From assembly GCF_002127325.2 (NCBI RefSeq), contig NC_035436.2, forward strand, positions 18,238,205-18,302,204: DNA of 64,000 bases, written 5' to 3'. Of this stretch, positions 33,885-44,767 are shown one piece after another. The notes under the pieces were generated by a model that made no database searches, had not been told where the DNA came from, and was given only the letters and a program-made list of their open reading frames with translations. The stretch comes from Helianthus annuus. Its lineage: Eukaryota > Streptophyta > Magnoliopsida > Asterales > Asteraceae. Each line of letters opens with the position of its first letter. Within the stretch, counting starts at the first letter, position 1. The position numbers were made by a program, and so were the translations under genes.

Positions 33885-34506
33885 TGGTTCGTTAGATATG
33901 ATGATAAATGGATTATTCACTGAAAAAAAAAAACGCAAATCAAATCAAGATATACTTACCTCTGCAAACGAAAAAGCAAACCATGAAAAGCTTTCCGTTT
34001 CTAGGATAAAACAAAAGCATGATCAAGAAGATGGTGTTGACATAGTAGCAAAAATCCTGCACAACATATGAAACACAGTTAAATTCTATCTTAGATACGG
34101 AATTTCATTATTATATGCAAAGATACTAAAGCAAAAACATCGATATCAGGCAAGATTAAAACTTACCAGCAGATAATAATACCATTTCTTGTACCAATAA
34201 TAAATCCACCTAATAAGCGGAACAGAAGTACATGTATCTGATATCTTGAGATAAATAAGGAACAACTTTAATATTAACAAACAATTTAAATTAAAATGGT
34301 GTTACAACAAAATACTTCTGAACCTATGACTAAACGATCTAGGGGGTGTATGGATTAAAATAGACATCAGAAAACTTAGCTTGTTCAACCCGTTTGACCC
34401 GTTCCTTTTATGTTAATTTTTTGGGTTTTTCCCATTGGAGATAAAACACAACCCAATCATAAATTAATAAATAAATGGGTTGATGTTATCACCTTTAATC
34501 AATAAG
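33885..34506. other. Intergenic between MULE and PPR gene
   Basis: AT-rich, no gene seen. It includes the downstream flank of the minus-strand PPR gene. Confidence 0.5.
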
Positions 34507-37212
34507 CTACCAGTAATCTCCACAACTACACAAACCATCTTCAATCCGATGAAACCGGGTCCGGTCCCTCACAATGATTACTCTTTTCAACACTTTAGAA
34601 ACCAATTTCATCCACGAGTGACAGTCAATACACGTCCTCAGATTCTTCGAAACCCGAATTTCAGATCCGGGGCTCAATTTTAGTATGCCATACGCCACTG
34701 CCAACTTTTCACTATGATAATTCAGATTTCCCTCTTTTTCCTCTTCAGATATATCCATTAAAACCAGTTCCGTAACACGTATAAAACCTTCCTCTCTAAC
34801 CCGACCCGTTAACCCCTCAAGAATCTTGTAAATCGATTCGGTTTCAGAATGCGATACATCTCCTGATTTAAACTGGTGTATCACTCCACCGAATTCAATC
34901 CAACTTTTCCCTCTACTTTTGTTAACACGTTTTTGTCTCATCATATGCCTTACGTTTTCGGCGTTATCCCATTTATTTACGGAACAATAAGTATTAGACA
35001 GTAACACGTAATCTCCACTAGCAAGATGTGATATTTTCGAAACTGCAACTTCTCCCAAACTCGGGTTTTTATGTGTTCTACACGCGCTAAGAAATGCTCT
35101 CCATATAACAACATCAGGGTCCATCGGCATTGTTTCAATTACTTTGTAAGCTTCTTCTAGAAGCCCGGCCCGACCGAAGAGGTCAACCATTGACCCGTAA
35201 TGCTCAAGCTGTGGCTTGATCGCGTATTTCGTTCTCATTAAGTTAAAATACTCACGGCCTTGTTGAGTCAAACCGCAATGACTACATGCGGTTAAGATTC
35301 CGACGAAAGTGATTGAATCGGGTAAACAGTTTTCATCTTCCATTTTTGAAAACGTTGCGATCGCGTCTGTAGCAAGACCGTGCATTGCTAGCCCGTTAAT
35401 CATGGCATTCCAAACGGAAACATCATCGTGTCTAACGTTTTCGAAAATCGATTTTGCAGTTTCGATTCTTCCGCATTTTGAGTACATGTCTATGAGTGCG
35501 GAACTTAGAATAAAATTAAGTTCAATTCTTTTTTCGGTTAGTAAACCGTGTATACACTTAGCTTGATCCAGAGCGCCGACACGACCACATGAAGTGATAA
35601 TGGATGAAAATGTAAATTTATCGGGCTCCATATTTGAATTTAACATCTTTCTGAAGAACCTAAACGCCTCATCATAACGTGCATTTCTAACAAAACCTGA
35701 TATCATTGAGTTCCAGGTTATTAGATCTCGTTTGGGCATTTTAGCGAACATCTTCTTGGCGATATTAACATCTCCTGCTTTCATAAGACTTGCGATGATT
35801 GAATTGGAAGAAACTAAATTGAACTTCCAGTAAGGAACTTCGTTAAGTAACTGACGTGCAAAATTGAGATGATTGAAAGAAATGTATGCTGTGACCAGCA
35901 GTGATGTAAGAGATGGGCATGTTTCGTACCCGAGTTTAATGATTCTTGAGTGTGTTGCGATAACAGCTGTTGAATTTCTTGATAATTTGCATTCTTCCAG
36001 AGATTGGACCAGCAATTGGTGGTCTGAAAATGCTGTCGCATAAAAGGAGAACCAATTTAAACCAACAATTGATTGAATTAAACCACTTACATTGACAGAA
36101 AGGTCATTATAGTACTACATGGACCGTATATAATGATAGACGCAGACGCTTAAGACCGGTCTGATAAGAAAATAATAGATGGTACTAACATCAAAGAAAA
36201 TCTTATGCGGTATACAACTACTATTATCCCTATACTAGAAGTACATTTTACATATCAGCAGGAGTAATTTTCGAATTCAACTACATCGTGTTCGAATCTA
36301 AAGCCAAAGTACGTCATCATATCAGCATACACACTGTGCGTGAGCATGGAAACAATGCGTATGAAGTAAATTGGCACAAATATAGAGGGAGATACAAATC
36401 AATAAAGCAGATGCACTGCGTGTGATGTGTTACAATGCTGTGTATGAGAGTAAATTCTACACAAATCAGCACAGAAATTGATGAAGTTACAGATCAAGCA
36501 AGCAAAAGGAGTACGTATGTGTGTTGAAACAAAGTGTACGAGAGTAAATTATACAAAAATCAGCACAGAGACAGATTTACAGATCAATAAAGCAAAAAAA
36601 GTGCATGTGCAAATTCTACAAAATCGGCACATAAACAGATAGAGTTACAAATCAATAAAGAAAAAATAGTGCATCTGCACGTTGAAACAACGCGTACGAG
36701 AGTAAACTCTACAAAAATCAGCACAGAAACAGATGAAGTTACAGATCAATCATACAAAAACAGTGCGTGTGTACGATGAACCAAAGTGTACGAAAGCAAA
36801 TTCTACAAAAAAATCGGCACAGAAACAGCTGAAATTACAGATCAGAAACGCAAATACAGTGCGAGTGTGTGTTGAAACAAAGTGTAGGAAAGTAAATTCT
36901 ACAAAAAATAGCACATAAATAGATAGAATTCCAGATCAATTATGAATTAACCATAAACAGTACGTATGTGCGTCGAAACAAATTGTGCGAGAGTAAACTA
37001 TACTAAAAGTACCAGCAATCCAGCACAAAACAGATGCAGTTACATAATAATCGAGTCAAATACTGCTTCAACGAATCTGTGAGAGAGTGAGTGTAACCTG
37101 AAGGTTCGGTAGCAGGAAACTCGATAACGGAAGCTGTGTGGTTGGATCGCCATAGCCAGATAGAAGTAGGCTTGTTCCGCCATTGAAACCGTTTGATAAC
37201 TTCTCTGCTCAT
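34507..37212 (-). CDS. DYW-type PLS pentatricopeptide repeat protein (organelle RNA editing factor), two exons
   Basis: Main exon 36023 (or 36032) down to 34507; I add a first exon 37212-37098. It begins MSREVIKRFQWRNK, Arg/Lys-rich like a mitochondrial presequence, and ends phase 1 at a GT donor (37097). Two acceptors 9 nt apart (CAG before 36032 and before 36023) both restore the frame, giving about 543-546 residues. Counted from 36015, PPR repeats span about residues 65-310 (IDMYSKCGRIETAKSIF, TWNSMISGFVRNARYDEA). The E region follows. The DYW deaminase carries H434-x-E436, C462-xx-C465, H489, C496-x-C498 and the final DYW. This domain performs C-to-U editing; the PPRs choose the RNA site. 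The protein resembles Arabidopsis At5g50990 (from memory). Frame intact; the target transcript is unknown. The intron carries a minisatellite. Confidence 0.85.
36330..37050. repeat. ~100-bp minisatellite inside the PPR intron
   Basis: About six or seven degenerate tandem units of roughly 95-105 bp. Recurring blocks are CAAAGTGTACGAGAGTAAA, TCTACAAAAATCAGCAC and AGTTACAGATCAAT. It makes up most of the 1.06-kb intron (37097 to about 36033/36024). Small ORFs across it are repeat artefacts. Confidence 0.8.
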
Positions 37213-37341
37213 TTGATTTCAAAGAAGATGAATCAGTTGGTAGATTGTTGAAGATGAACTCAACTTTTTCTTTGGGGTTTGAATTAGGGCTTTAAAAGCC
37301 CAGATCTGATGGGCCCAATAAGGGACTTGTATTTATTTTAA
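37213..37341 (-). promoter_or_regulatory. PPR gene promoter-proximal region with site II-like motif
   Basis: Between the ATG and the upstream MITE lie only about 130 bp. They contain GGGCCC (about 37311-37316) in the context TTGGGCCCAT on the minus strand, resembling the TGGGCC/Y site II elements (TCP-bound) common upstream of plant genes for mitochondrial and ribosomal proteins. The regulatory role is inferred. Confidence 0.4.
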
Positions 37342-37717
37342 GAGTTAAATGTCATTTTAGTCCATGTGGTTTGGGCCATTTTACCAGTTTAGTCTAAATG
37401 TTTCATTTTTAACCTGTGGGTCCAAAAAGGTTTCACCGTTGCCATTTTAGTCCACTGGGTTAACTTCATCCATTTTTTATGTTAACGAGAAGGCCAATTC
37501 GGTTATTTTATATGGCTGAATTGCCCTTTTAGTTAACACAATTACATACAAAATGACCAAATTGGTCTTCTCGTTAACAGAAAAAATGGATGAAGTTAAC
37601 CAAGTGGACCAAAATGGCAACTGTGAAACCTTTTTGGACCCACAGGTTAAAAATGAAACCTTTGGACTAAACTGGCAAAATAGCACAAACCACAGGGACT
37701 AAAACGGCATTTAACTC
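37342..37717. mobile_element. Mutator-type MITE, 376 bp, 9-bp TSD
   Basis: An almost palindromic element with ends GAGTTAAATGTCATTTTAGTCC and GGACTAAAACGGCATTTAACTC (quoted in part: GAGTTAAATG ... CATTTAACTC). Inner arms (AACCTGTGGGTCCAAAAAGG, GTTAACTTCATCCATTTTTT) are also inverted. It is flanked by the identical 9-mer TTATTTTAA (37333-37341 and 37718-37726). No coding capacity. Confidence 0.92.
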
Positions 37718-37726
37718 TTATTTTAA

Positions 37727-38560
37727 TTTAAAGTTTAAACCAACTCGGTTTTCAATTTGGTTTTTCGGTTTTCGAATCAAGTTACGAATTTATGAGTTTC
37801 GAATTGTTTCAGATAACTAGGGTTAGGATTCACTGTAAGAACCGTTAGAGAAAATTAATTCAGGTAACCTAAAAATGTATTAGGTTAATAGTTATGTTTA
37901 CAATGCTTTTTATGCTTAAACCATAAGAGAACAACAAATTTTGATATCCCTACAAAATAAAAATGTGATCAACCTAAGCAGGGTTGGCCTAGGGTTGGGT
38001 GATGTGCGCCCCGGCCGAGGCCTTTTTTTGGGGACAACTTAAAAGAAAATTATATAGACATTTTTAAAAATATGAAACTAAAAAATTTATTGATCTCTCT
38101 CTATAAAAAATTAATCTTACAACTTATTGGAACCAAAATTTTTATTTTTATTCATATCTAAAACCTTATAATCCACATCTAAAACCTTATAACATACTAG
38201 ACTTCATTAGTTTTAATTTGATCCATATCTATTAACCAAACATTTATCTAATGTAATTTATTAGACCATCTTTTTAAAATTTAATGTTACAACTTAATGG
38301 GCTTGGAAAATTTTATTTTTTTCCATACCTAAAATCTTATAACATATTGTGTCAAATAGTCTTATTTTTATCCATATTATCCAAAACATCTATCTAATGT
38401 AATTAATAATAAAAAGTTAAAAAAAAAAAAAAAAAAGATCGGGTATGATGGTGATGAACTTTATATAGAGTGGAGGTATTTGACACATTAGAAACCAGTA
38501 AATTTAGCAATCCAATAGTTTTGCTATGTTTATAGCTATCACGTTAATCACCGTTTAAAA
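37727..38560. other. AT-rich intergenic DNA
   Basis: No gene seen. A GC-rich island at about 37980-38035 and a long A-run near 38418-38434 suggest an old retroposed fragment, but I cannot classify it. Confidence 0.4.
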
Positions 38561-38569
38561 AAACAGTTT

Positions 38570-39200
38570 ATATAATTTATTAGGAATTCAATGGAATTCG
38601 AGGGAATTGGAATTTTAATTCCATCTCTTAAGATGTTTGGTTCATAGAATTTGATGGAATTGAAATCCCAATTCCAATCTTCATGTGTTTGGTTGACAAT
38701 GGAATTTGAAATGGAATTAGGCATGAATTCATTCAAATTCCTTTAACTAAAGGAATTCAAAATCTTTCCTATATGTGAAGGAATTAAAGTAAATTCATTG
38801 GAATCTTCGACCGCTTCGACCCGCACCGTTTCAACCCGAACCGTTTCGACATGTACCGTTTCGACGCGTACCGTTTTGATATGTACCGTTTCGACCCAAA
38901 CTGTTTCGAATCGAACCGTTTCAACGCGAATCGTTTCGACCCGTACCGTTTCGACCCATACCGTTTCGAAACAAACCGCTTCAACCCGAACCGTTTCGAC
39001 GCGAAGTAGTGGTTGTAGGTGTCGGGGTGATGGATTCCAATTCATTTGACAGCCAAACACAACAAAAAATGGAATTGCGGTTCCAATTCCCACAATTTCA
39101 AATTCCAATTGGAATGTATAAATTCCAAATCCAATTCCTTAAAATTCAAACTCCTATACAAATTCTAATTCCAAATGATTCCGCAAACCAAACGCCTCCT
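38570..39200. repeat. GGAATT-rich non-autonomous element carrying a 15-bp minisatellite
   Basis: Both flanks of this block are built from GGAATTGGAATTTNAATTCC-type words and TTTGGTT, with ends reading toward each other, like a foldback MITE. No TSD was found. The middle (38811-39004) is about 13 copies of a 15-bp unit, ACCGTTTCGACCCGT and variants. Because 15 is a multiple of 3, open frames run through it on both strands (38743-39108 - and 38798-39049 +); these are artefacts of the repeat. Confidence 0.65.
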
Positions 39201-39209
39201 AAGGGTCAT

Positions 39210-40380
39210 AAAATCCTCTCATTACCTTTTTAATAATTGTAACATTGTCATTGGTATGTAATGATAGGGATTTAGTTGTAATTACAATGACGGTTAGGTA
39301 TAATTTCTATGTGGATTAGTGATAATAGGATTGGAATTTCAAAAAAATGCATGACAAAATTGTAATGATAATAGGTATATCATATTTGGTTGGTTGTAAA
39401 TATGACCATTCATTGATGTTAGTGTTTGTTAGTGATTATGTATATTCAGGTGGAGAATGATACTTGGGCTTAGGCCGGAATACAATCCAGCCCATTGGGC
39501 TAACATGACCCACACGTCTCTCTTATGCATAGAGGCCTAGCCTAACCCTCTCATTTGATGGACTCACTTTGCTACCCTACCCCCCCCCCCCCTCCTCGCC
39601 ATACACTTGTTATGGCGAATACTGATTTGACCGTTTGAGGTTGGTTATAAGACCTAGGTCTCGAACCCTTTCTAACGAGTTTCCGTTTATGTTGTAGTTC
39701 TAGGTAAGACTCTAAAAATGAGAGATCTAGTTCACATGGCTCCAAGGTTCGGCCCCAACAACTGACACTTCAACGCTTGTTCAATCCTACACAATCCAAT
39801 CCCTTCTATCAGATATATAATTGTTATAGAAAATTTTGTATTTGTTTAATTGAATACGCAGACACAAATAGTGAGATACTATTTCTCATTTACGTTTGTG
39901 GGTTCCATAAATTTGTTTGTTATGATTCATTTGTGTTTGGTCATTCAACAATGTTCAAATGTCGTATATATCACATTTGCCTTCATATTATTGTATTTTT
40001 TTTAATTTGCCTTCATATTACTGTATTAAGTTTTTTTTTAAGAATAACACACATATATTTAGCTTTATTAGCTTTAAAGTATAGATTATAGAGTAGTGAT
40101 GAGAAAAAAAAAAACCAAACCTAACAAGAAAACCCGGAACATCTCTACAGGTATGAGACTGGGTATGGATTATTGAGAAAAAATTGCAAATTCAGTTACG
40201 TATACAATATTAGCTTATAGTCGGTCAACTACCTGAACCGTTCCCCATTTTTTTCTCTTTTTTCATATTTTACTTGCGTAATAGAGTATGTGATTGTTTA
40301 GCTCAAAACATCAACTATATAAAATCTAGAATGGGTAGAAATGTATATGAGAACCTGATTGGTTATATTTTTAACAAACT
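39210..40380. other. Intergenic, no gene supported
   Basis: AT-rich. Contains a run of 13 C at 39580-39592. The 104-codon ORF at 39777-40091 has no recognisable feature. Confidence 0.4.
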
Positions 40381-40383
40381 AAC

Positions 40384-40722
40384 GGGTTGTTTGTTTAGCT
40401 CTAAATGAGGATCTTAATAGTTCAGACATCTTACTTATTCAGCATTTAATGATTTACACTGTTTGTTTCGCAAACAGATGTCTGAATGGTTCAGACATTT
40501 GCCCCTGAATGGTTCAGACATTTGCTTCTGAATGGTTAAGCATTATACTGAGTCTGAATGATTAAGACATCTAATCTGAATTGATCAGACTTTTGCCTCT
40601 GAACGGTTAAGCATTATATTGGCTCTTAATGGTTCAGTTCTTTTTTTACTGGTTCAACACTTAATGGTTCAGATCTCTTACCGGTTCAACACTTAACCAT
40701 TCAAAAGTTGCCAAACAGCCCC
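40384..40722. mobile_element. hAT-like MITE candidate
   Basis: The ends GGGTTGTTTG and CAAACAGCCCC are inverted, as in many plant hAT MITEs. The interior holds about eight degenerate copies of GAATGGTTCAGACATTTGC, CACTTAATGGTTCAGA and relatives. No exact 8-bp TSD was seen. Confidence 0.5.
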
Positions 40723-40834
40723 TAAGGTAATGAACGTGTATGCCCAATACATGAGTAATTGTACGAGGTATCTAATGGGTATTAGTTTGAATGTTGGATC
40801 ACGTTTAAGAAAAGGATGTAATGTAAGTGTGAAA

Positions 40835-41830
40835 TAGTGGTGCACAAAAAACCCGAACTCGGACCCGGACCCGAAAAAAAAACCCGGAACCGGGTATTAT
40901 AAAACCCGGGTTTTTTATACCCGAACCCGAACCCGACCCTACCCGTAGAGTAGGGACAGGGTATGCATATTTGATCTAAAACCCGAACCCGGAACCGGGT
41001 TTTTTTATACCCGGTTTATACCCGAAACCCGGTTTTATAAATACCCGAACCCGAACCCGGAACCGGGTTTTATAAATACCCGGAACCGGTTTTTAAAAAA
41101 ACCCGATTTTGATGTAATCTTGTTTAATTATGTATGCATTAAGACTTCTAGTTCTTATGATTTAACAAAATTATGTATGCACTTTGATGTAATCTTGTTT
41201 AATTATTAGGTTTCTAATGATATTTGCCACCGCTACTTAATTGTTTAGTATATTTCATTACAAGTGGAAACAAATATGTCAATATATGTTGGCCCTTCTA
41301 TTTTCTTTGTTTGTTTAATATTATTATTAGTTTTTTGTATTTAATAAATTGTGCCTCTGTTTATAAAGTTCAAGAATAACCACATGAAGAACTATAAATT
41401 GTGCCTCTGTTTATAAATTGTGCCTCTGTTTATCAATAGATTTGATGTCTATGTGTGAGAGTTATGTTTGATACATTTTATAAGCATAGTTCCGGTCGGG
41501 TTTTTTTAATACCCGGTGCGGGTTTTTTCCCAACCCGATGCATACCCGAACCCTACCCGATGAATACCCGAACCGGACCCGAACCCGGAAATAGGGTATT
41601 ATAATACCCGGGTTTTATAAAACCCGACCCGAACCCTACCCGAACCCGGGTATATAGGGTATACATTTTTGGTAGAGAACCCGGACCCGGACCCGACCCG
41701 GTTTTTAAAAAAACCCGATTTTGTAAAACCCGATCCTACCCGAACCCGATCCTACCCGAACCCGATCCTACCCGAACCCGATCCTACCCGAAACCCGGTT
41801 TTTAAAAAAAACCCGATTTGTGCACCACTA
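40835..41830. mobile_element. hAT-type non-autonomous element, 996 bp, 8-bp TSD
   Basis: Terminal inverted repeats TAGTGGTGCACAAA ... TTTGTGCACCACTA are flanked by the identical 8-mer GTGTGAAA (40827-40834 and 41831-41838), the hAT signature. The outer thirds are made of alternating ACCCGAACCCGG and its complement CCGGGTTTT, able to fold back on themselves. The right part includes a short tandem array of ACCCGATCCT (41728-41790). No transposase. Confidence 0.92.
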
Positions 41831-41875
41831 GTGTGAAAGCACCATGGTCCATTTTCAAAGGCAAGACTCAAGAGG

Positions 41876-42053
41876 CAGGGGCGGATTTAGAGGTAAAGAC
41901 CGGGTTCCCAGGAACCCAGTCTTTTCGGAAAAAAAACGATTTTTTGTAGTGTAAATCTTGTATAATTTGGAAAAAAAACGTTTTTTTGTAGTGTAAACCT
42001 TGTATGATTTGGAAAAAGGAACCCAGTGATTTCTCCGGCTGGATCCGCCACTG
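41876..42053. mobile_element. hAT-type MITE, 178 bp, 8-bp TSD
   Basis: Ends CAGGGGCGGATTTAG and CTGGATCCGCCACTG are imperfect inverted repeats. The identical 8-mer TCAAGAGG flanks it at 41868-41875 and 42054-42061. The interior repeats TTTTTGTAGTGTAAA twice. Non-coding. Confidence 0.88.
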
Positions 42054-42061
42054 TCAAGAGG

Positions 42062-43467
42062 TGCACCATTTTGGAGCCAGTGGTCCATCGAAAACAGCCG
42101 TGGACCAATCGATATGAATCCTAATGCTCCACTTTGCTTTTAGTCCATGAATGGGCCTACGATGTTCATATTTATATGGTCCATTCGAGTATTTTGACTC
42201 TTCTTTTACAAGTCACAATCATAATTCGGCCCATTAAAGATCTATAGCTCGCTTTTAAAATACTACATTTTTATAGTTGTTTCACCTTAATTTTTTCTAT
42301 CGACGAGATTTTAAAAAATGGGGTTTAAATTTTAATCTAATCTAAATATTAATAAAAGACTCCATTAATTCTAATAAATTAATATAAAAATGATTTAAAA
42401 ATGTATTTTAGAATGATATTTAGTAACACATTTTATCTATTTAATAACAACAAAATAAATCGCATCCTTATCTATACCAATTTTAGATTTATTGCTTAGT
42501 TTTTATGTAAATTCGACTTCTTATTTCATCTGCCACTTATAATTATTATACTTTAGTAAATAAAATATAAAAAAGATGAAGAAGAAAAAAATATTAGTTA
42601 TTACTAAATCCGGTAAAACATTTTTATATTTATAAACAAAGTTTACGATTTGCTTATATTATTTACTAGGTTATAATCTTGTCATTCTTGTGTATTACAT
42701 GATTTGAGTGAACGCTATCAAAACCTTATGTTTAGCTCGGATTGAATAAACATGTGTATTACACCAACATGGCTATCAAAATCTATATCCATTTGTATTA
42801 TTATTAATTAATATAACAAAAGAGGGTGTCTTAAGAATAGTACCTAAGACGCAACCTCTATTTTTTTTATTGTTTTTGTTGTGTCAAATTTACAACAATG
42901 TCGTCTAACCGCTTGGTTTTTTTTTTTTTTTTTTTTGTGTATTTAACCCTTCAATTTTTAGCATTCATACTTACACTCCCTTAGCTTTTTAAAGACTTTG
43001 TAAAATGTCATTTTAATTCCCTCGAGTTTTATGTGTTGGGTCAAATATAACACGTTTTCGTGCTTACTTTTTCGTACGTTCTTGGTTGGTTTATGTTTTG
43101 TTCGTAAAACGAATCGGGTCAAATATGATACGTTTTCACTAAGCGGTATAAATTCGAGTTATTTTACGTTTCGACTCCGCCGCAATACGTGGTACCATTC
43201 TTTAACGTAAAAAATCCTATTTTCTTACGTGTTTATTTTTAGTATGTTTCGTTATAAATCACAGGTGGCTTATGTTTTGATGTGAATTTTCGGTAATGAG
43301 TCATGTCAAATATAATAAGTTTTCTTGCTTATTTTCATATGCGTTTTCAACTACTCTACATTTTGACGTAAATGTTTGAAAACAGACCAAGTCAAATATT
43401 TGACGGTATAAGTTCGAATTACTTTAAGTTTTGACGTCGCCGCAACCGTGACGGGTTAAAATACTAG
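42062..43467. mobile_element. AT-rich region ending in a Helitron-like 3' terminus
   Basis: No gene. From about 43060 there are repeated GACGTAAA/CGTTTTC-type words typical of Helitron tails. The end at 43431-43467 has a CG-rich potential hairpin (CGCCGCAACCGTGACGGG), a short A/T spacer and CTAG followed by T. The 5' end of the element was not located. A long T-run lies near 42918-42936. Confidence 0.45.
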
Positions 43468-43939
43468 TATAGTAGTAAAGCATTTATTTATGAGACGATG
43501 AGTGTTGATTTAAAATATGTTTTTGATGATAAAAATTTGTATTTCACAACAAGTGTAATATTTGGTATAGCCTTGTTTGACGGAATAATTGGTTTTTTTT
43601 CTTTTTCAAATTTTAATATAGCAATATAACATTATCTTTTCCATTTTTATACTCTATTTTTTTAACATCACATTTCTTTTAATCTTTTTTGTCCGTGGGA
43701 CTTGAACCCAAGATCTACTCCGTTTTAATGTTTAAAGGCTTTACTTTTGCCAATAAACCACCACACATTGGTAATTCTGTACTCTATTTATTTGTGGAAT
43801 TTCGATACTACAAAACATAAAAAAACATTAATAATAATAAGAAAAACTACATAGAACATTTCATTTAAATTAGCAGTAAATACATAGAGCATTTCATTAA
43901 AATTTTAAAAAATAACATAACAGATAAAAATAGGATATT

Positions 43940-44540
43940 TCAATCACCGTCATCACGAAGACCATATTTATTCCTGATGTGTTCAGGCAACTTCAAAGCT
44001 AGGTCACGTTGCGATTGTGGAGTAACGGGGATGAGTTTCCACAAAATTTCAAGATCAACCACCATTTGTCTACCCTTTCTTAGTTGAAGGCGTTCTTGTC
44101 GATCCTCGTGTTGTTTTTGTTTGTTCTCTAAACCTTGTCTTCCAATGTTGGTTAATGCTTCTAGTCCTTGATTCATTTCTAAAAACCGTTTGTTGTAGTT
44201 GATAACGGACACCGAAGATGTTCTTTTATCCATTGCCCTTCCACCCCTCCTCGCGGTCAGACGTGGAAGTTCTTCATAGGTTGGTTCTTCATCTTCGCCA
44301 TGCTCGTCCTTGGTCTCGCTCAAATCAATATTAACCTGAGGGTCGGAAGATTGATTCGCGTTTTGGGCAGACGATGAGCATTCATAGGCATGTTTTGTAT
44401 CACGCTGAAAGGATTTTGACTTGGAATGGCGGCCTTCTCAAAAAACTCCGGATTAATAGGATAATTAGTCGACATTTGGGTGTTTGGCGCGTTTGAGGTG
44501 TTTGGACGGTTCGTGGTTTGTCAGGGTGATCGAAAGTTGG
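43940..44540 (-). pseudogene. Relic of a NAM-associated / Harbinger ORF1-like protein
   Basis: The minus-strand frame 44323-43940 (127 codons) ends EHIRNKYGLRDDGD and carries a charged helical stretch (NIGRQGLENKQKQHEDRQ) like the C-terminal part of plant proteins annotated with a NAM-associated C-terminal domain, often related to PIF/Harbinger-borne Myb-like proteins. Upstream, 44475-44330 encodes an N-terminus-like MSTNYPINPEFFEKA, but in a shifted frame, and the usual DNA-binding middle is missing. It therefore looks like an internally deleted, frameshifted copy. Family assignment is from memory and uncertain. Confidence 0.4.
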
Positions 44541-44767
44541 GATTGAGTGGGTTTCTATACGGATACATTGAGTAAAATTTGGTAATTAGAATTTGAGAGT
44601 ATAAGAAATTCAATTTAATTATTATTTTACTCGTTTAGTCCTTCGACTTAAGATCTCCTCCTGACCAACCCTTTGAGATTAATCGAACATCCATGTTAAT
44701 GTTGTAATTTTATCAGTCAATACTCCATATAGATCATCACGACTATCCCAATTACATTTATCATGCT
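44541..44767. other. Short AT-rich spacer
   Basis: No feature recognised between the NAM-associated relic and the non-LTR retrotransposon tail. Confidence 0.4.

Noticed and set aside
35814..36041. Alternative start of the PPR gene at the ATG at 36041
   Set aside because: It is in a different frame from the PPR repeats. The upstream exon with a GT donor and CAG acceptor restores the right frame.
38743..39108. 121-codon ORF encoding a pentapeptide-repeat-like protein
   Set aside because: Produced by a 15-bp minisatellite; it does not match the real pentapeptide-repeat fold pattern, and the flanks are transposon DNA.
39777..40091. 104-codon ORF
   Set aside because: No recognisable domain, unusual hydrophobic/aromatic composition typical of AT-rich noncoding DNA.
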